Shown here one piece after another: positions 1 to 5,519 of a DNA stretch of 8,635 bases. Origin of the DNA: JBQCEE01 sp051960575 (lineage in GTDB: Bacteria; Actinomycetota; Actinomycetes; Mycobacteriales; Jatrophihabitantaceae); the NCBI RefSeq assembly GCF_051960575.1, contig NZ_JBQCEE010000040.1:1-8635 (forward strand), in the 5' to 3' direction. Numbering within the stretch: the first letter of the stretch is position 1; the number at the start of each line of letters is the position of its first letter. Position numbers and translations under genes: made by a program. The notes below the pieces were generated by a model. The model was not told the origin of the DNA, searched no databases, and worked only from the letters and a program-made list of their open reading frames with translations.

Positions 1-390
1 GGAATCGAGGCCGGTGATGAGGCTGGCGGATATGATGCTGCCCGCCATCACCTCATAAGGCGAGACCGGGGTTTGCAGGCCGTGTCCATCGTAGATGCTA
101 TCGGTGGCGTTACGGCTTGCGAAGTCGATCTTGCGCTGCTGGGCGTTTTGGTCGCTGTCGGGATCGAGGGCGAGCTTGTCGCCCTTGTCGGCAGGCGTGG
201 TGTCGAGGGGCGCGACGGCCGGAGCGGCGGGTGCCACCGCGCTCGCAGGCGGGCGGGCTGACGTTTGCACCAACACCCCCGATTCTCGCGCCTGGTTTGC
301 TTGCTGGGCGAGCTGCTGGCGCGCCGCTTCGGCGGCTTGCTCCCCCGGTGTGATCGTCGGTGGCGCCGGAGCGGCGCCCCCGCCTGCCCG
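1..390 (-). CDS. trbI: Partial TrbI/VirB10-family conjugal transfer protein, foreign to the rest of the window
   Basis: This is a reading frame with codon boundaries set by position 1, open at both ends. TrbI/VirB10 proteins form the channel spanning the inner and outer membranes in type IV secretion and conjugation systems. Reading 5' to 3' on the minus strand there is a Pro/Ala-rich stretch, then a Gln/Ala-rich helix (PGEQAAEAARQQLAQQ), then ESGVLVQT, then DQNAQQRKIDF, and finally SPYEVMAGSIISASLITGL. That last motif is the start of the TrbI/VirB10 C-terminal beta-barrel domain (family pattern SPY-x-V-x-AG-x-x-I-x-A-x-L-ITG). The N-terminal membrane segment and most of the barrel lie outside the window. 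Base composition is visibly less GC-rich than the rest, and codons such as ATA and TTG appear. The family is typical of Proteobacteria, so together with the broken miaA next to it this looks like a misjoined contig end. The right boundary is uncertain by about 20 bases. Confidence 0.82.
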
Positions 391-411
391 CCGCGGGGCA
401 GGCCCGCGGCG
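382..411. repeat. Two overlapping GC-rich inverted repeats at the trbI/miaA junction
   Basis: GCCTGCCC (382-389) pairs with GGGCAGGC (396-403) across 6 bases. CGCCGCGGG (389-397) pairs with CCCGCGGCG (403-411) across 5 bases. Both are perfect. They overlap, so only one can form at a time. They lie exactly where trbI-like coding on the minus strand gives way to miaA coding on the plus strand. Foldback sequences of this kind favour template switching and assembly errors, so they probably mark the artificial or recombinational join rather than a functional element. Confidence 0.7.
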
Positions 412-929
412 CGCCCGCGCTGCACCGGCGGCTGGCCGGCGTCGACCCGGCGGCCGCGGCGGCGATCCTGCCGTCGAACGGGCGCCGCATCGTCCGGGCG
501 CTCGAGGTCGTCGAGCTCACCGGACAGCCGTTCCTGGCCCGCATGCCCGGCTTCGAGAGCGTCTACGACACCGTGCAGCTCGGCCTCGACCGCCCCGATC
601 TCGACGAGCGGGTCGCCGCCCGGGTGCACCGCATGATGGCCGCAGGCTTTCTGGACGAGGTGCGCCGGCTGCTGCCGAACGGCCTGCGCGAGAGCCCGAC
701 GGCCGGCAAGGCGCTCGGGTACGCGCAGCTGCTCGCCGTGCTCGACGACGAGGGCCGGCTCACCGGCGACCTCGACGAGGCCGTCGCCGTGACGATCCGC
801 GCCACCCGCCGGTTCGCCCGCAGGCAGCGCTCGTGGTTCCGCCGCGACCCCCGCGTCCGGTGGCTCGACTCGTCGACGACCACGCTGGAAGCCGACGCAC
901 TCCGTACCCTCGAGGCATGCGGCTGGTGA
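408..929 (+). CDS. miaA: tRNA dimethylallyltransferase MiaA, C-terminal part only
   Basis: MiaA transfers a dimethylallyl group from DMAPP to N6 of A37 in tRNAs that read codons starting with U, in the cytoplasm. The visible part begins at about GAPALHRRL and contains ILPSNGRRIVRALEV, the family motif that follows the insertion domain, then the ESPTAGKALGY segment and the RRFARRQRSWFRRD C-terminal motif. It ends with TGA at 927-929. About 173 residues remain of a protein usually near 300. The N-terminal P-loop (GxTxxGKS), the catalytic Asp/Thr region and the DMAPP pocket are missing because foreign trbI-like sequence replaces them upstream of about 408. The ATG at 360 opening this frame is not a real start. 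The last 13 bases overlap the start of dapF, so the two genes are probably co-transcribed and translationally coupled. Identification is firm; the truncation is most likely an assembly artefact. Confidence 0.9.
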   Translation, partial: GAPALHRRLAGVDPAAAAAILPSNGRRIVRALEVVELTGQPFLARMPGFESVYDTVQLGLDRPDLDERVAARVHRMMAAGFLDEVRRLLPNGLRESPTAGKALGYAQLLAVLDDEGRLTGDLDEAVAVTIRATRRFARRQRSWFRRDPRVRWLDSSTTTLEADALRTLEACGW

Positions 930-1792
930 AGGGGCACGGCACCGAGAACGACTTCCTGGTGCTGCCCGACCTCGACGGCGAGATCGACCTCTCGCCGGCG
1001 GCCGTGCGCGCCCTCTGTGACCGGCACGCCGGGCTCGGCGCCGACGGCGTCCTGCGGGTGGTCCGGGCCGCGAACGACCCCGAGGGCAAGCCGCTCGCGG
1101 ACGAGTGCGAGTTCTTCATGGACTACCGCAACGCCGACGGTTCGGTGGCCGAGATGTGCGGCAACGGGATGCGCGTTTTTTATCGGTATCTCCAGCGCGA
1201 GTCGCTCGTTGGACAGGACGCCGCGGGGGCGACACGCCGCGGGATCGTGTGCGTGCGTACCGAGGAGGGCCAGGTCGAGGGCAACGTCACCCTGGCGCTC
1301 GGATCGCCCCGGGGCCTTGCCGCCCGGCCGGGCGCCACCGCCGCACCCCTTGCGCCCACCGGGGGAGTGGCGCTCGAGATCCCGAACCCGCACGTCGTCG
1401 TGCCGGTGCCGGACACCGACACCCTGGTCGCGCTCGACCTGTCGCGTCCGCCCGTGGTCGAGCCGCCGCTGCCGACCGGGCAGAACGTCGAGTTCGTCGT
1501 TCGCCTCGGCGAGCGGCACCTGCGGATGCGGGTGCACGAGCGCGGCGTGGGCGAGACCAGGTCGTGCGGCACGGGAATCTGCGCCGCCGCCGTGGCTGTT
1601 GCACACACCGACGGCGTCGGCGCCGACGGCAGCACGTGGACGGTGGACGTGCCGGGCGGACGCTGTCAGGTGGTCTGGCGCCCCGACGGCGCCGTCGAGC
1701 TCACCGGGCCGGCCGTGCTGCTGGCCGACATCGAGGTCGACGACGCGTGGCTGCGGCAGGCCGCCGGTTCCGATCTCTCCGCAGCCGGGTAA
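917..1792 (+). CDS. dapF: Diaminopimelate epimerase
   Basis: This cytoplasmic, cofactor-independent racemase converts LL- to meso-diaminopimelate, the precursor of lysine and of the peptidoglycan cross-link. The 291-residue length is normal. The N terminus MRLVKGHGTENDF is the classic DapF start and fixes the ATG at 917. The first catalytic cysteine is C81 in MCGNGMR and the second is C217 in GETRSCGTG, in the two mirror-image halves of the fold. MDYRNADGS before C81 and NPHVVV between them are family motifs. There is only a weak purine stretch just before the ATG, inside the end of miaA, which fits translational coupling. Around 1173-1212 a short run of codons ending in A or T (GTT, TTT, TAT, TAT) and a T6 tract stand out in an otherwise G/C-ending gene, without disrupting the frame. 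A gap of 56 bases separates it from hflX. Confidence 0.97.
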   Translation: MRLVKGHGTENDFLVLPDLDGEIDLSPAAVRALCDRHAGLGADGVLRVVRAANDPEGKPLADECEFFMDYRNADGSVAEMCGNGMRVFYRYLQRESLVGQDAAGATRRGIVCVRTEEGQVEGNVTLALGSPRGLAARPGATAAPLAPTGGVALEIPNPHVVVPVPDTDTLVALDLSRPPVVEPPLPTGQNVEFVVRLGERHLRMRVHERGVGETRSCGTGICAAAVAVAHTDGVGADGSTWTVDVPGGRCQVVWRPDGAVELTGPAVLLADIEVDDAWLRQAAGSDLSAAG

Positions 1793-1848
1793 ATCGCACC
1801 CCACCGGCTGCCACCATGAGAGGCACCAGGCCGATCCAGAAAGGCACC

Positions 1849-3312
1849 ATGCCAGAACGCTTCAGCACCGACGTCGACGAGTTCCCCGACGTCCCCCTCG
1901 ACGGTCGCTTCGACGACGACGCGGCCGCCTTCGGCACCGGCGAGTTCGAACTCGAGGAACGCCAGGCGCTGCGCCGCGTCGCCGGCCTGTCGACCGAACT
2001 CGAGGACATCACCGAGGTCGAGTACCGGCAGCTGCGCCTCGAGCGCGTCGTCCTCGTCGGGGTCTGGACGACCGGCACCCTCGTCGAGGCCGAGAACTCC
2101 CTCACCGAGTTGGCCCGCCTCGCCGAGACCGCCGGCTCGCAGGTGCTCGACGGCGTCATCCAGCGCCGCGACAAGCCCGACCCCGCCACCTACATCGGCT
2201 CGGGCAAGGCCAAGGAACTGCGCGACATCGTCGCCCACCACGCCGCCGACACCGTCATCTGCGACGGCGAGCTGACGCCCGGCCAGCTGCGCCAGCTCGA
2301 GGACGTCGTCAAGGTGAAGGTCGTCGACCGCACCGCCCTGATCCTCGACATCTTCGCCCAGCACGCCCGCAGCCGAGAGGGCAAGGCGCAGGTCGAGCTC
2401 GCGCAGATGCAGTACCTGCTGCCCCGCCTGCGTGGCTGGGGCGAGTCGCTGTCGCGCCAGGTCGGCGGCCGGGCCGCAGGCGGTCTGGGCATCGGCGGCC
2501 GCGGCCCCGGTGAGACGAAGATCGAGATCGATCGCCGCCGCATCAACCAGCGCATGGCGAAGCTGCGGCGCGACATCAAGGAGATGAAGACCGCCCGCGA
2601 CGTCAAGCGCTCGTCGCGGCAGCGCGGCGCCGTCCCCAGCGTCGTGCTGGCCGGGTACACCAACGCCGGCAAGTCGTCGCTGCTGAACCGGCTCACCGAC
2701 GCCGGCGTCCTGGTCGAGAACGCCCTGTTCGCCACCCTCGACCCGACCGTGCGGCGCAGCGAGACCGCCGACGGCCGCGTCTACACCCTCGCCGACACGG
2801 TCGGCTTCGTGCGGCACCTGCCCACGCAGCTCGTCGAGGCGTTCCGGTCGACCCTCGAAGAGGTGGCGGACGCCGACCTGCTGCTGCACGTCGTCGACGC
2901 CAGCGACGCCGACCCCGAGGCCCAGATCCGGGCGGTACGCGAGGTGCTCGCCGACATCGACGCCCTCGCCGTGCCCGAGCAGCTGGTCTTCAACAAGGTC
3001 GACGCCGCCGACGGCGACCTGCTGCTGCGGCTCAAGCGGCTCGCGGCCGACGCCCTGTTCGTCTCGGCGCGCACCGGCGCCGGGCTGGACGAGCTGCGCG
3101 AGGTCATCGAGGCGCGCCTGCCCCGACCGGCGGTCGAGGTCGACGTGCTGGTGCCCTACACGCGGGGCGACCTGGTGGCCCGGGTGCACGACCACGCCGA
3201 GATCCTCGCCAGCGAGCACACCGGCGACGGCACCCGGCTGCGGGCGCGCGTCGACCCGATGATGGCCGCCGAGCTCAAGCCGTTCGCCCTGGCGGCCGAT
3301 CAACGTTCGTAG
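1849..3312 (+). CDS. hflX: Ribosome-associated GTPase HflX
   Basis: HflX binds the 50S subunit and splits stalled or hibernating ribosomes in stress. In mycobacteria it is linked to hibernation and macrolide response. The protein has 487 residues. The N-terminal HflX domain includes TYIGSGKAKEL and ILDIFAQHA, followed by the glycine-rich loop GGLGIGGRGPGETKIE and a basic two-helix linker. The Era-like GTPase domain shows G1 GYTNAGKS (269-276), G3 DTVGF (316-320), G4 NKVD (382-385) and a G5-like SA at 406-407. An acidic N-terminal extension of about 45 residues resembles actinobacterial homologues. I chose ATG 1849 because AGAAAGG lies four bases upstream. An in-frame ATG at 1816 has no ribosome binding site and would add 11 residues. 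It follows dapF by 56 bases with no terminator, so it may share that transcript. Confidence 0.96.
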   Translation: MPERFSTDVDEFPDVPLDGRFDDDAAAFGTGEFELEERQALRRVAGLSTELEDITEVEYRQLRLERVVLVGVWTTGTLVEAENSLTELARLAETAGSQVLDGVIQRRDKPDPATYIGSGKAKELRDIVAHHAADTVICDGELTPGQLRQLEDVVKVKVVDRTALILDIFAQHARSREGKAQVELAQMQYLLPRLRGWGESLSRQVGGRAAGGLGIGGRGPGETKIEIDRRRINQRMAKLRRDIKEMKTARDVKRSSRQRGAVPSVVLAGYTNAGKSSLLNRLTDAGVLVENALFATLDPTVRRSETADGRVYTLADTVGFVRHLPTQLVEAFRSTLEEVADADLLLHVVDASDADPEAQIRAVREVLADIDALAVPEQLVFNKVDAADGDLLLRLKRLAADALFVSARTGAGLDELREVIEARLPRPAVEVDVLVPYTRGDLVARVHDHAEILASEHTGDGTRLRARVDPMMAAELKPFALAADQRS

Positions 3313-3338
3313 GCCCTCCCCAGGTCGTCCACCGTCCG

Positions 3339-3372
3339 TTCACCGGGACGCCGGCCCGCGAGCGCGTACCCT
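3339..3372 (+). promoter_or_regulatory. Weak candidate promoter for tatA
   Basis: TACCCT at 3367-3372 fits the actinobacterial -10 pattern TAnnnT. No good -35 lies at 17-18 bases; TTCACC at 3339-3344 is too far away at 22. The 96-base gap after hflX shows no terminator, so tatA could also be read through from hflX. This is inferred from pattern only. Confidence 0.25.
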
Positions 3373-4638
3373 GGAGCCCATCGCCGTCCCACCGGCCGAG
3401 GAGATCGCATGGAATTCTTCAGTCCCGGGCACCTGATCGTCATCGCCATCGTCGCCCTGGTGCTCTTCTTCGGCTGGAAGCAGCTCCCCGACATGGCCCG
3501 CTCGCTCGGCCGCTCGATGCGGATCTTCAGGACCGAGATCAAGGGCATGAGCGAGGACGACAAGAAGCGGGCCGAGCACGCCGAGCGCACCGCCGAGCAG
3601 CCGAAGGCCATCGAGGCCCCGCGCGTCGTCGAGCCCGAGGGCGGGCTCGCCCACACCGTCGCCGAGACCGCGCCGAGACCGCGTCCGCGCCCGACCCCGC
3701 AGGGGTCGCAGGGCTGACCGGGCCCGCACGGCAGGGACGCCGTACTGCACGACCGAGGCCGGCCGCAACCGCGGCCGGCCTCGTGGGCTGTCGGGGTGGT
3801 GGGGGCAGAGGCGCCGCAGCACCGCCGTGACCTTGGCGAGGATGGTGGCCTCGTCGCCGGCGATGGGGGAGTAGGCCTCGTTGTGCGGCAGCAGCCAGAC
3901 GTGACCGTTCTTGCGCTGGAAGGTCTTCACGGTCGCCTCGCCGTCGAGCATGGCCGCGACGATGTCGCCGTTGTCGGCCGTCGGCTGCTGGCGGACGACG
4001 ACCCAGTCGCCGTCGGCGATCGCCGCGTCGACCATCGAGTCGCCGCTGACCTTGAGCAGGAACAGCGTGCCCTCGCCGACGAGTGCCTTCGGCAGCGGGA
4101 AGACGTCCTCGATCTGCTGCTCGGCGAGGATCGGCCCGCCGGCCGCGATGCGGCCGACGAGGGGGACGAAGACCGGCGCGTCGCCGCGCGGGGCCTCGGC
4201 GGTGACGGCCACGGCCCGGCGGGCCGCCTTGCCGCGGCCGATGCCGGTGCCACCGGTGCGCACGTCGACGGCACGCGGCCGGTTCGCGTCGCGGCGGATG
4301 AAGCCCTTGCGCTCGAGCATCGCCAGCTGGTGGGCGACGCTCGAGGTGGACGCGAGCCCGGCCGACTCGCAGATCTCGCGGATGCTCGGCGGGTAGCCCC
4401 GACGCTCGACCGAGTCACGGATGACGTCCAGGATCGCCTGCTGGCGCCGGGTCAGGCCGGTGACCGGGTCGGGGAGCTCGGTGACCTTCGGGCGTCCGGG
4501 CCGCCGGCGCTCGGGCTCGGCGGCGGGCAGGGCCACCACCTCGGCCTCGGGGGCGTCTGCGGCGCGCTTGGTGCGGCGCCCGGTGGTCGCGGCAGCGGCC
4601 GCGGCGGGCTTCGCCGGCTTCTGGGCCTTCGGCGGCAT
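3340..4638 (-). CDS. lexA: SOS repressor LexA, with an unexpected read-through C terminus
   Basis: LexA represses DNA-damage genes and is inactivated by RecA-stimulated self-cleavage. Numbered from ATG 4638: residues 1-61 are a basic Ala/Lys/Pro-rich tail with AT-hook-like RRRPGRPK (44-51). The winged-helix domain starts at LTRRQQAIL (62) and includes GYPPSIREI and STSSVAHQL. The cleavage site is Ala166-Gly167 in RIAAGGPIL. The S24 peptidase dyad is Ser201 (SGDSM) and Lys238 (ATVKTF). GAGGAG at 4645-4650 stands six bases before this ATG but directly abuts the ATG at 4644, so 4638 is the better start. The LexA fold ends at AVLRRL (residue 277, position 3808). No stop follows in any minus-strand frame there. 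The frame continues 155 residues, through the hairpin at 3754-3783 and antisense to all of tatA, to TGA at 3340-3342. The extension is not LexA-like. The next codon (TGC, 3807-3805) is one substitution from TGA, so the natural product may be 277 residues. Confidence 0.9.
   Translation of the reverse strand: MPPKAQKPAKPAAAAAATTGRRTKRAADAPEAEVVALPAAEPERRRPGRPKVTELPDPVTGLTRRQQAILDVIRDSVERRGYPPSIREICESAGLASTSSVAHQLAMLERKGFIRRDANRPRAVDVRTGGTGIGRGKAARRAVAVTAEAPRGDAPVFVPLVGRIAAGGPILAEQQIEDVFPLPKALVGEGTLFLLKVSGDSMVDAAIADGDWVVVRQQPTADNGDIVAAMLDGEATVKTFQRKNGHVWLLPHNEAYSPIAGDEATILAKVTAVLRRLCPHHPDSPRGRPRLRPASVVQYGVPAVRARSALRPLRGRARTRSRRGLGDGVGEPALGLDDARGLDGLRLLGGALGVLGPLLVVLAHALDLGPEDPHRAAERAGHVGELLPAEEEHQGDDGDDDQVPGTEEFHAISSAGGTAMGSRVRARGPASR
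3409..3717 (+). CDS. tatA: Twin-arginine translocase subunit TatA (TatA/E family)
   Basis: TatA oligomerises in the cytoplasmic membrane to form the pore that exports folded proteins carrying twin-arginine signal peptides. The protein has 102 residues. A short periplasmic N terminus leads to one membrane segment (LIVIAIVALVLFF, about residues 9-21). The FG hinge (FFGWKQLP) follows, then the amphipathic helix DMARSLGRSMRIF, and a charged, Pro/Arg-rich disordered tail ends in RPRPRPTPQG. This is the standard TatA layout and length. GAGGAG at 3398-3403 lies five bases before the ATG, a good ribosome binding site. No tatC is nearby, as is common for tatA in actinobacteria, where tatC may sit elsewhere. 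TatA and TatB can be hard to tell apart; the lack of a Glu in the membrane segment favours TatA. The minus-strand lexA frame covers the entire gene. Confidence 0.93.
   Translation: MEFFSPGHLIVIAIVALVLFFGWKQLPDMARSLGRSMRIFRTEIKGMSEDDKKRAEHAERTAEQPKAIEAPRVVEPEGGLAHTVAETAPRPRPRPTPQGSQG
3754..3783. terminator. Hairpin terminator between convergent tatA and lexA
   Basis: The 13-bp stem is perfect (CGAGGCCGGCCGC with GCGGCCGGCCTCG) and has the four-base loop AACC. It lies 36 bases after the tatA stop and about 25 bases beyond the point where the LexA fold ends on the minus strand, so it can serve both genes. There is no T tract on either side, as is usual in high-GC actinobacteria. Because the lexA frame has no stop before it, this hairpin falls inside the lexA reading frame as given. 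Confidence 0.75.
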
Positions 4639-4688
4639 CGTCATCTCCTCACTGGAGTGGGTCTCGCGGGTTGATCGTCCGGCCCCGA

Positions 4689-4717
4689 ACGCTAGTGCGA
4701 ACGGTCACGAATCTCAA
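4689..4717 (-). promoter_or_regulatory. Probable lexA promoter
   Basis: On the minus strand, TTGAGA (4717-4712, five of six matches to TTGACA) and TAGCGT (4694-4689, TAnnnT) are separated by exactly 17 bases. The predicted start leaves a leader of about 45 bases before the lexA ATG. The -35 overlaps the LexA box at 4714-4729, which fits direct autorepression. Confidence 0.55.
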
Positions 4718-4729
4718 ACATTTGTTCGA
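4714..4729. promoter_or_regulatory. LexA box 1 (lexA autoregulation)
   Basis: TCAAACATTTGTTCGA differs at one base from the actinobacterial SOS consensus TCGAACnnnnGTTCGA. It overlaps the -35 of the lexA promoter, so bound LexA would block RNA polymerase. Confidence 0.85.
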
Positions 4730-4775
4730 AGACACGCCGACGACCTGTTTCTTGTCAGAGGGTCCTGGTACACAT

Positions 4776-4791
4776 TCGAAAAGGCGTTCTA
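4776..4791. promoter_or_regulatory. LexA box 2 (weaker, upstream of the LysM gene)
   Basis: TCGAAAAGGCGTTCTA has two mismatches, one per half-site, to TCGAACnnnnGTTCGA. It directly abuts box 3 with no base between. On its own it would be a weak site, but the exact end-to-end placement suggests that two repressor dimers bind side by side. Confidence 0.6.
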
Positions 4792-4807
4792 TCGAATGCC
4801 CGTTCGA
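4792..4807. promoter_or_regulatory. LexA box 3 (upstream of the LysM gene)
   Basis: TCGAATGCCCGTTCGA has a single mismatch to TCGAACnnnnGTTCGA. It ends 23 bases before the LysM gene ATG, probably at or just after its transcription start. A possible -10, TACACA, lies at 4769-4774 just before box 2, with no clear -35. Confidence 0.82.
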
Positions 4808-4830
4808 CCAGGAGCCAGGGAGAGCATGTC

Positions 4831-5265
4831 ATGTCCGTCGCCTACGACCTCGCAATCTGCCCCGACGTGTCGCCGTTCCCGGCGGCGCCTCCGCCGGCCC
4901 GCGCGCCCCGGCCGGCGGGGCGCCGCCGCGGGGGTCGGCCGGCCTCCGTCACGTACCTGGTGCCGCCCGCTCGCACGACCACCTGGCGACTGACCCGCCG
5001 CGGCGTGCGGGTGGCGACGTTGGCCGTCGCGGTGCTGTGCCTGGCGCTCATCGCGCTCGCGCGGCACGACGCACCCGCGGCCTCGCCGTCCCACGCCGTC
5101 CCAGCCGGCTCGGTCGTCACCGTCGGGCCGGACGACAGCCTCTGGACGATCGCGACGCGGGTGGCGCCCGACCGCGACCCGCGCGCCGAGGTGGCCGACC
5201 TGCAGGCGGCGAACCACCTCCGCGACGACGTCGTGCGCGCTGGTCAGCAGCTCCGCGTCCCCTGA
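4831..5265 (+). CDS. Small LysM-domain membrane protein, probable SOS-induced cell-division inhibitor (ChiZ/YneA type)
   Basis: The protein has 144 residues. An N-terminal Pro/Arg-rich cytoplasmic region (about 1-59, with RRRGGRP at 31-37) leads to a single membrane segment, VATLAVAVLCLALIALA (61-77). A short linker follows, and then one LysM domain from VVTVGPDDSLWTIATRV to AGQQLRVP (95-144). LysM binds N-acetylglucosamine polymers such as peptidoglycan, here outside the membrane. A LysM protein divergent from lexA and next to nrdR matches Rv2719c (ChiZ) of M. tuberculosis. It also parallels Bacillus YneA and Corynebacterium DivS in logic: SOS-induced proteins that stop septation while DNA is repaired. 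Two LexA boxes precede it. AGGGAG at 4817-4822, eight bases before ATG 4831, supports this start; the ATG at 4826 is out of frame. The function is inferred from family and context; no catalytic motif is visible. Confidence 0.85.
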   Translation: MSVAYDLAICPDVSPFPAAPPPARAPRPAGRRRGGRPASVTYLVPPARTTTWRLTRRGVRVATLAVAVLCLALIALARHDAPAASPSHAVPAGSVVTVGPDDSLWTIATRVAPDRDPRAEVADLQAANHLRDDVVRAGQQLRVP

Positions 5266-5284
5266 TCGCCCGGGCTCTGGGGAT

Positions 5285-5299
5285 CGGCGCGACGCGCCG
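5285..5299 (+). terminator. Short hairpin after the LysM gene
   Basis: CGGCGC and GCGCCG are separated by the three bases GAC, 20 bases after the LysM gene stop. There is no T tract. It may be a weak terminator separating this gene from the nrdR promoter region. Confidence 0.4.
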
Positions 5300-5309
5300 G
5301 AACTGACCC

Positions 5310-5338
5310 TTGCGTGCTGCGCGTCACGTGGCTACCGT
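5310..5338 (+). promoter_or_regulatory. Candidate promoter for nrdR-nrdJ
   Basis: TTGCGT (5310-5315) and TACCGT (5333-5338, TAnnnT) are 17 bases apart. A start near 5345 would give a leader of about 175 bases carrying the palindromes and TCCACA/TGCACA repeats listed separately. The -35 matches only its first three bases, so the call is tentative. Confidence 0.4.
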
Positions 5339-5341
5339 GAC
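5323..5341. promoter_or_regulatory. Inverted repeat over the putative nrdR -10
   Basis: GTCACG (5323-5328) and CGTGAC (5336-5341) are perfect arms around seven bases. The repeat covers the proposed -10, a position suited to an operator. I do not recognise the binding protein. Confidence 0.4.
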
Positions 5342-5389
5342 CCCTACATCTAGTAGTTACACTGATGTAAGTCATCCACATGATGGGTC
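5342..5389. promoter_or_regulatory. Palindromes near the transcription start, possible NrdR boxes
   Basis: CTAC-ATCTA-GTAG (5344-5356) and the perfect TTACA-CTGA-TGTAA (5357-5370) lie back to back just after the putative -10. An ACAT core recurs at 5346 and 5378, 32 bases apart, close to the two-box spacing of about three helical turns known for NrdR operators. NrdR usually controls RNR genes through paired 16-bp AT-rich boxes, and this is the only AT-rich patch in the leader. The match to the NrdR consensus is partial. Confidence 0.4.
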
Positions 5390-5401
5390 CGGTTGTCCAC
5401 A
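5372..5401 (+). promoter_or_regulatory. Two DnaA-box-like sites upstream of nrdR
   Basis: TTGTCCACA at 5393-5401 is the preferred Streptomyces DnaA box. TCATCCACA at 5372-5380 fits the relaxed pattern (T/C)(T/C)(A/G/C)TCCACA. Both are on the same strand, 21 bases apart, about two helical turns. DnaA boxes in front of ribonucleotide reductase genes are known from the E. coli nrdAB promoter. Binding here is inferred. Confidence 0.5.
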
Positions 5402-5456
5402 GTCTGGGAAGGCTGCACACAGGATCTGCACAAGGCGGTGCACAGCTCCGTGCACA
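5375..5456 (+). repeat. Six same-strand TCCACA/TGCACA hexamers
   Basis: TCCACA occurs at 5375 and 5396. TGCACA occurs at 5414, 5427, 5439 and 5451. All are in one orientation, with the last four spaced 13, 12 and 12 bases apart. The last two are also part of GTGCAC palindromes (5438-5443 and 5450-5455) that could pair as a hairpin in RNA. The series fills much of the non-coding leader of nrdR. Confidence 0.6.
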
Positions 5457-5519
5457 GGCCGGCGGATTCCGGACATCACACGGCCGGTCGAGACGGACGC
5501 GGGAAGGAGGGGAACGGCG

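Noticed and set aside
1816..1848. Upstream in-frame ATG for hflX
   Set aside because: It has no ribosome binding site, whereas ATG 1849 is preceded by AGAAAGG. Repeated AGGCACCA near both ATGs is probably chance.
1017..2513. Long plus-strand frame across dapF and hflX
   Set aside because: It is an out-of-frame shadow made of Arg/Pro/Ser repeats. It spans two real genes in different frames.
1666..3303. 545-codon open frame on the minus strand
   Set aside because: It is a mirror frame of dapF and hflX with no recognisable domain and low-complexity composition.
3796..4674. 292-codon plus-strand frame opposite lexA
   Set aside because: It is antisense to the clear LexA domains and its Asp/Gly/Leu-rich sequence shows no domain.
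5414..5456. TGCACA copies as a CRISPR array
   Set aside because: The hexamers are far too short and too closely spaced for repeats and spacers. A regulatory array fits better.
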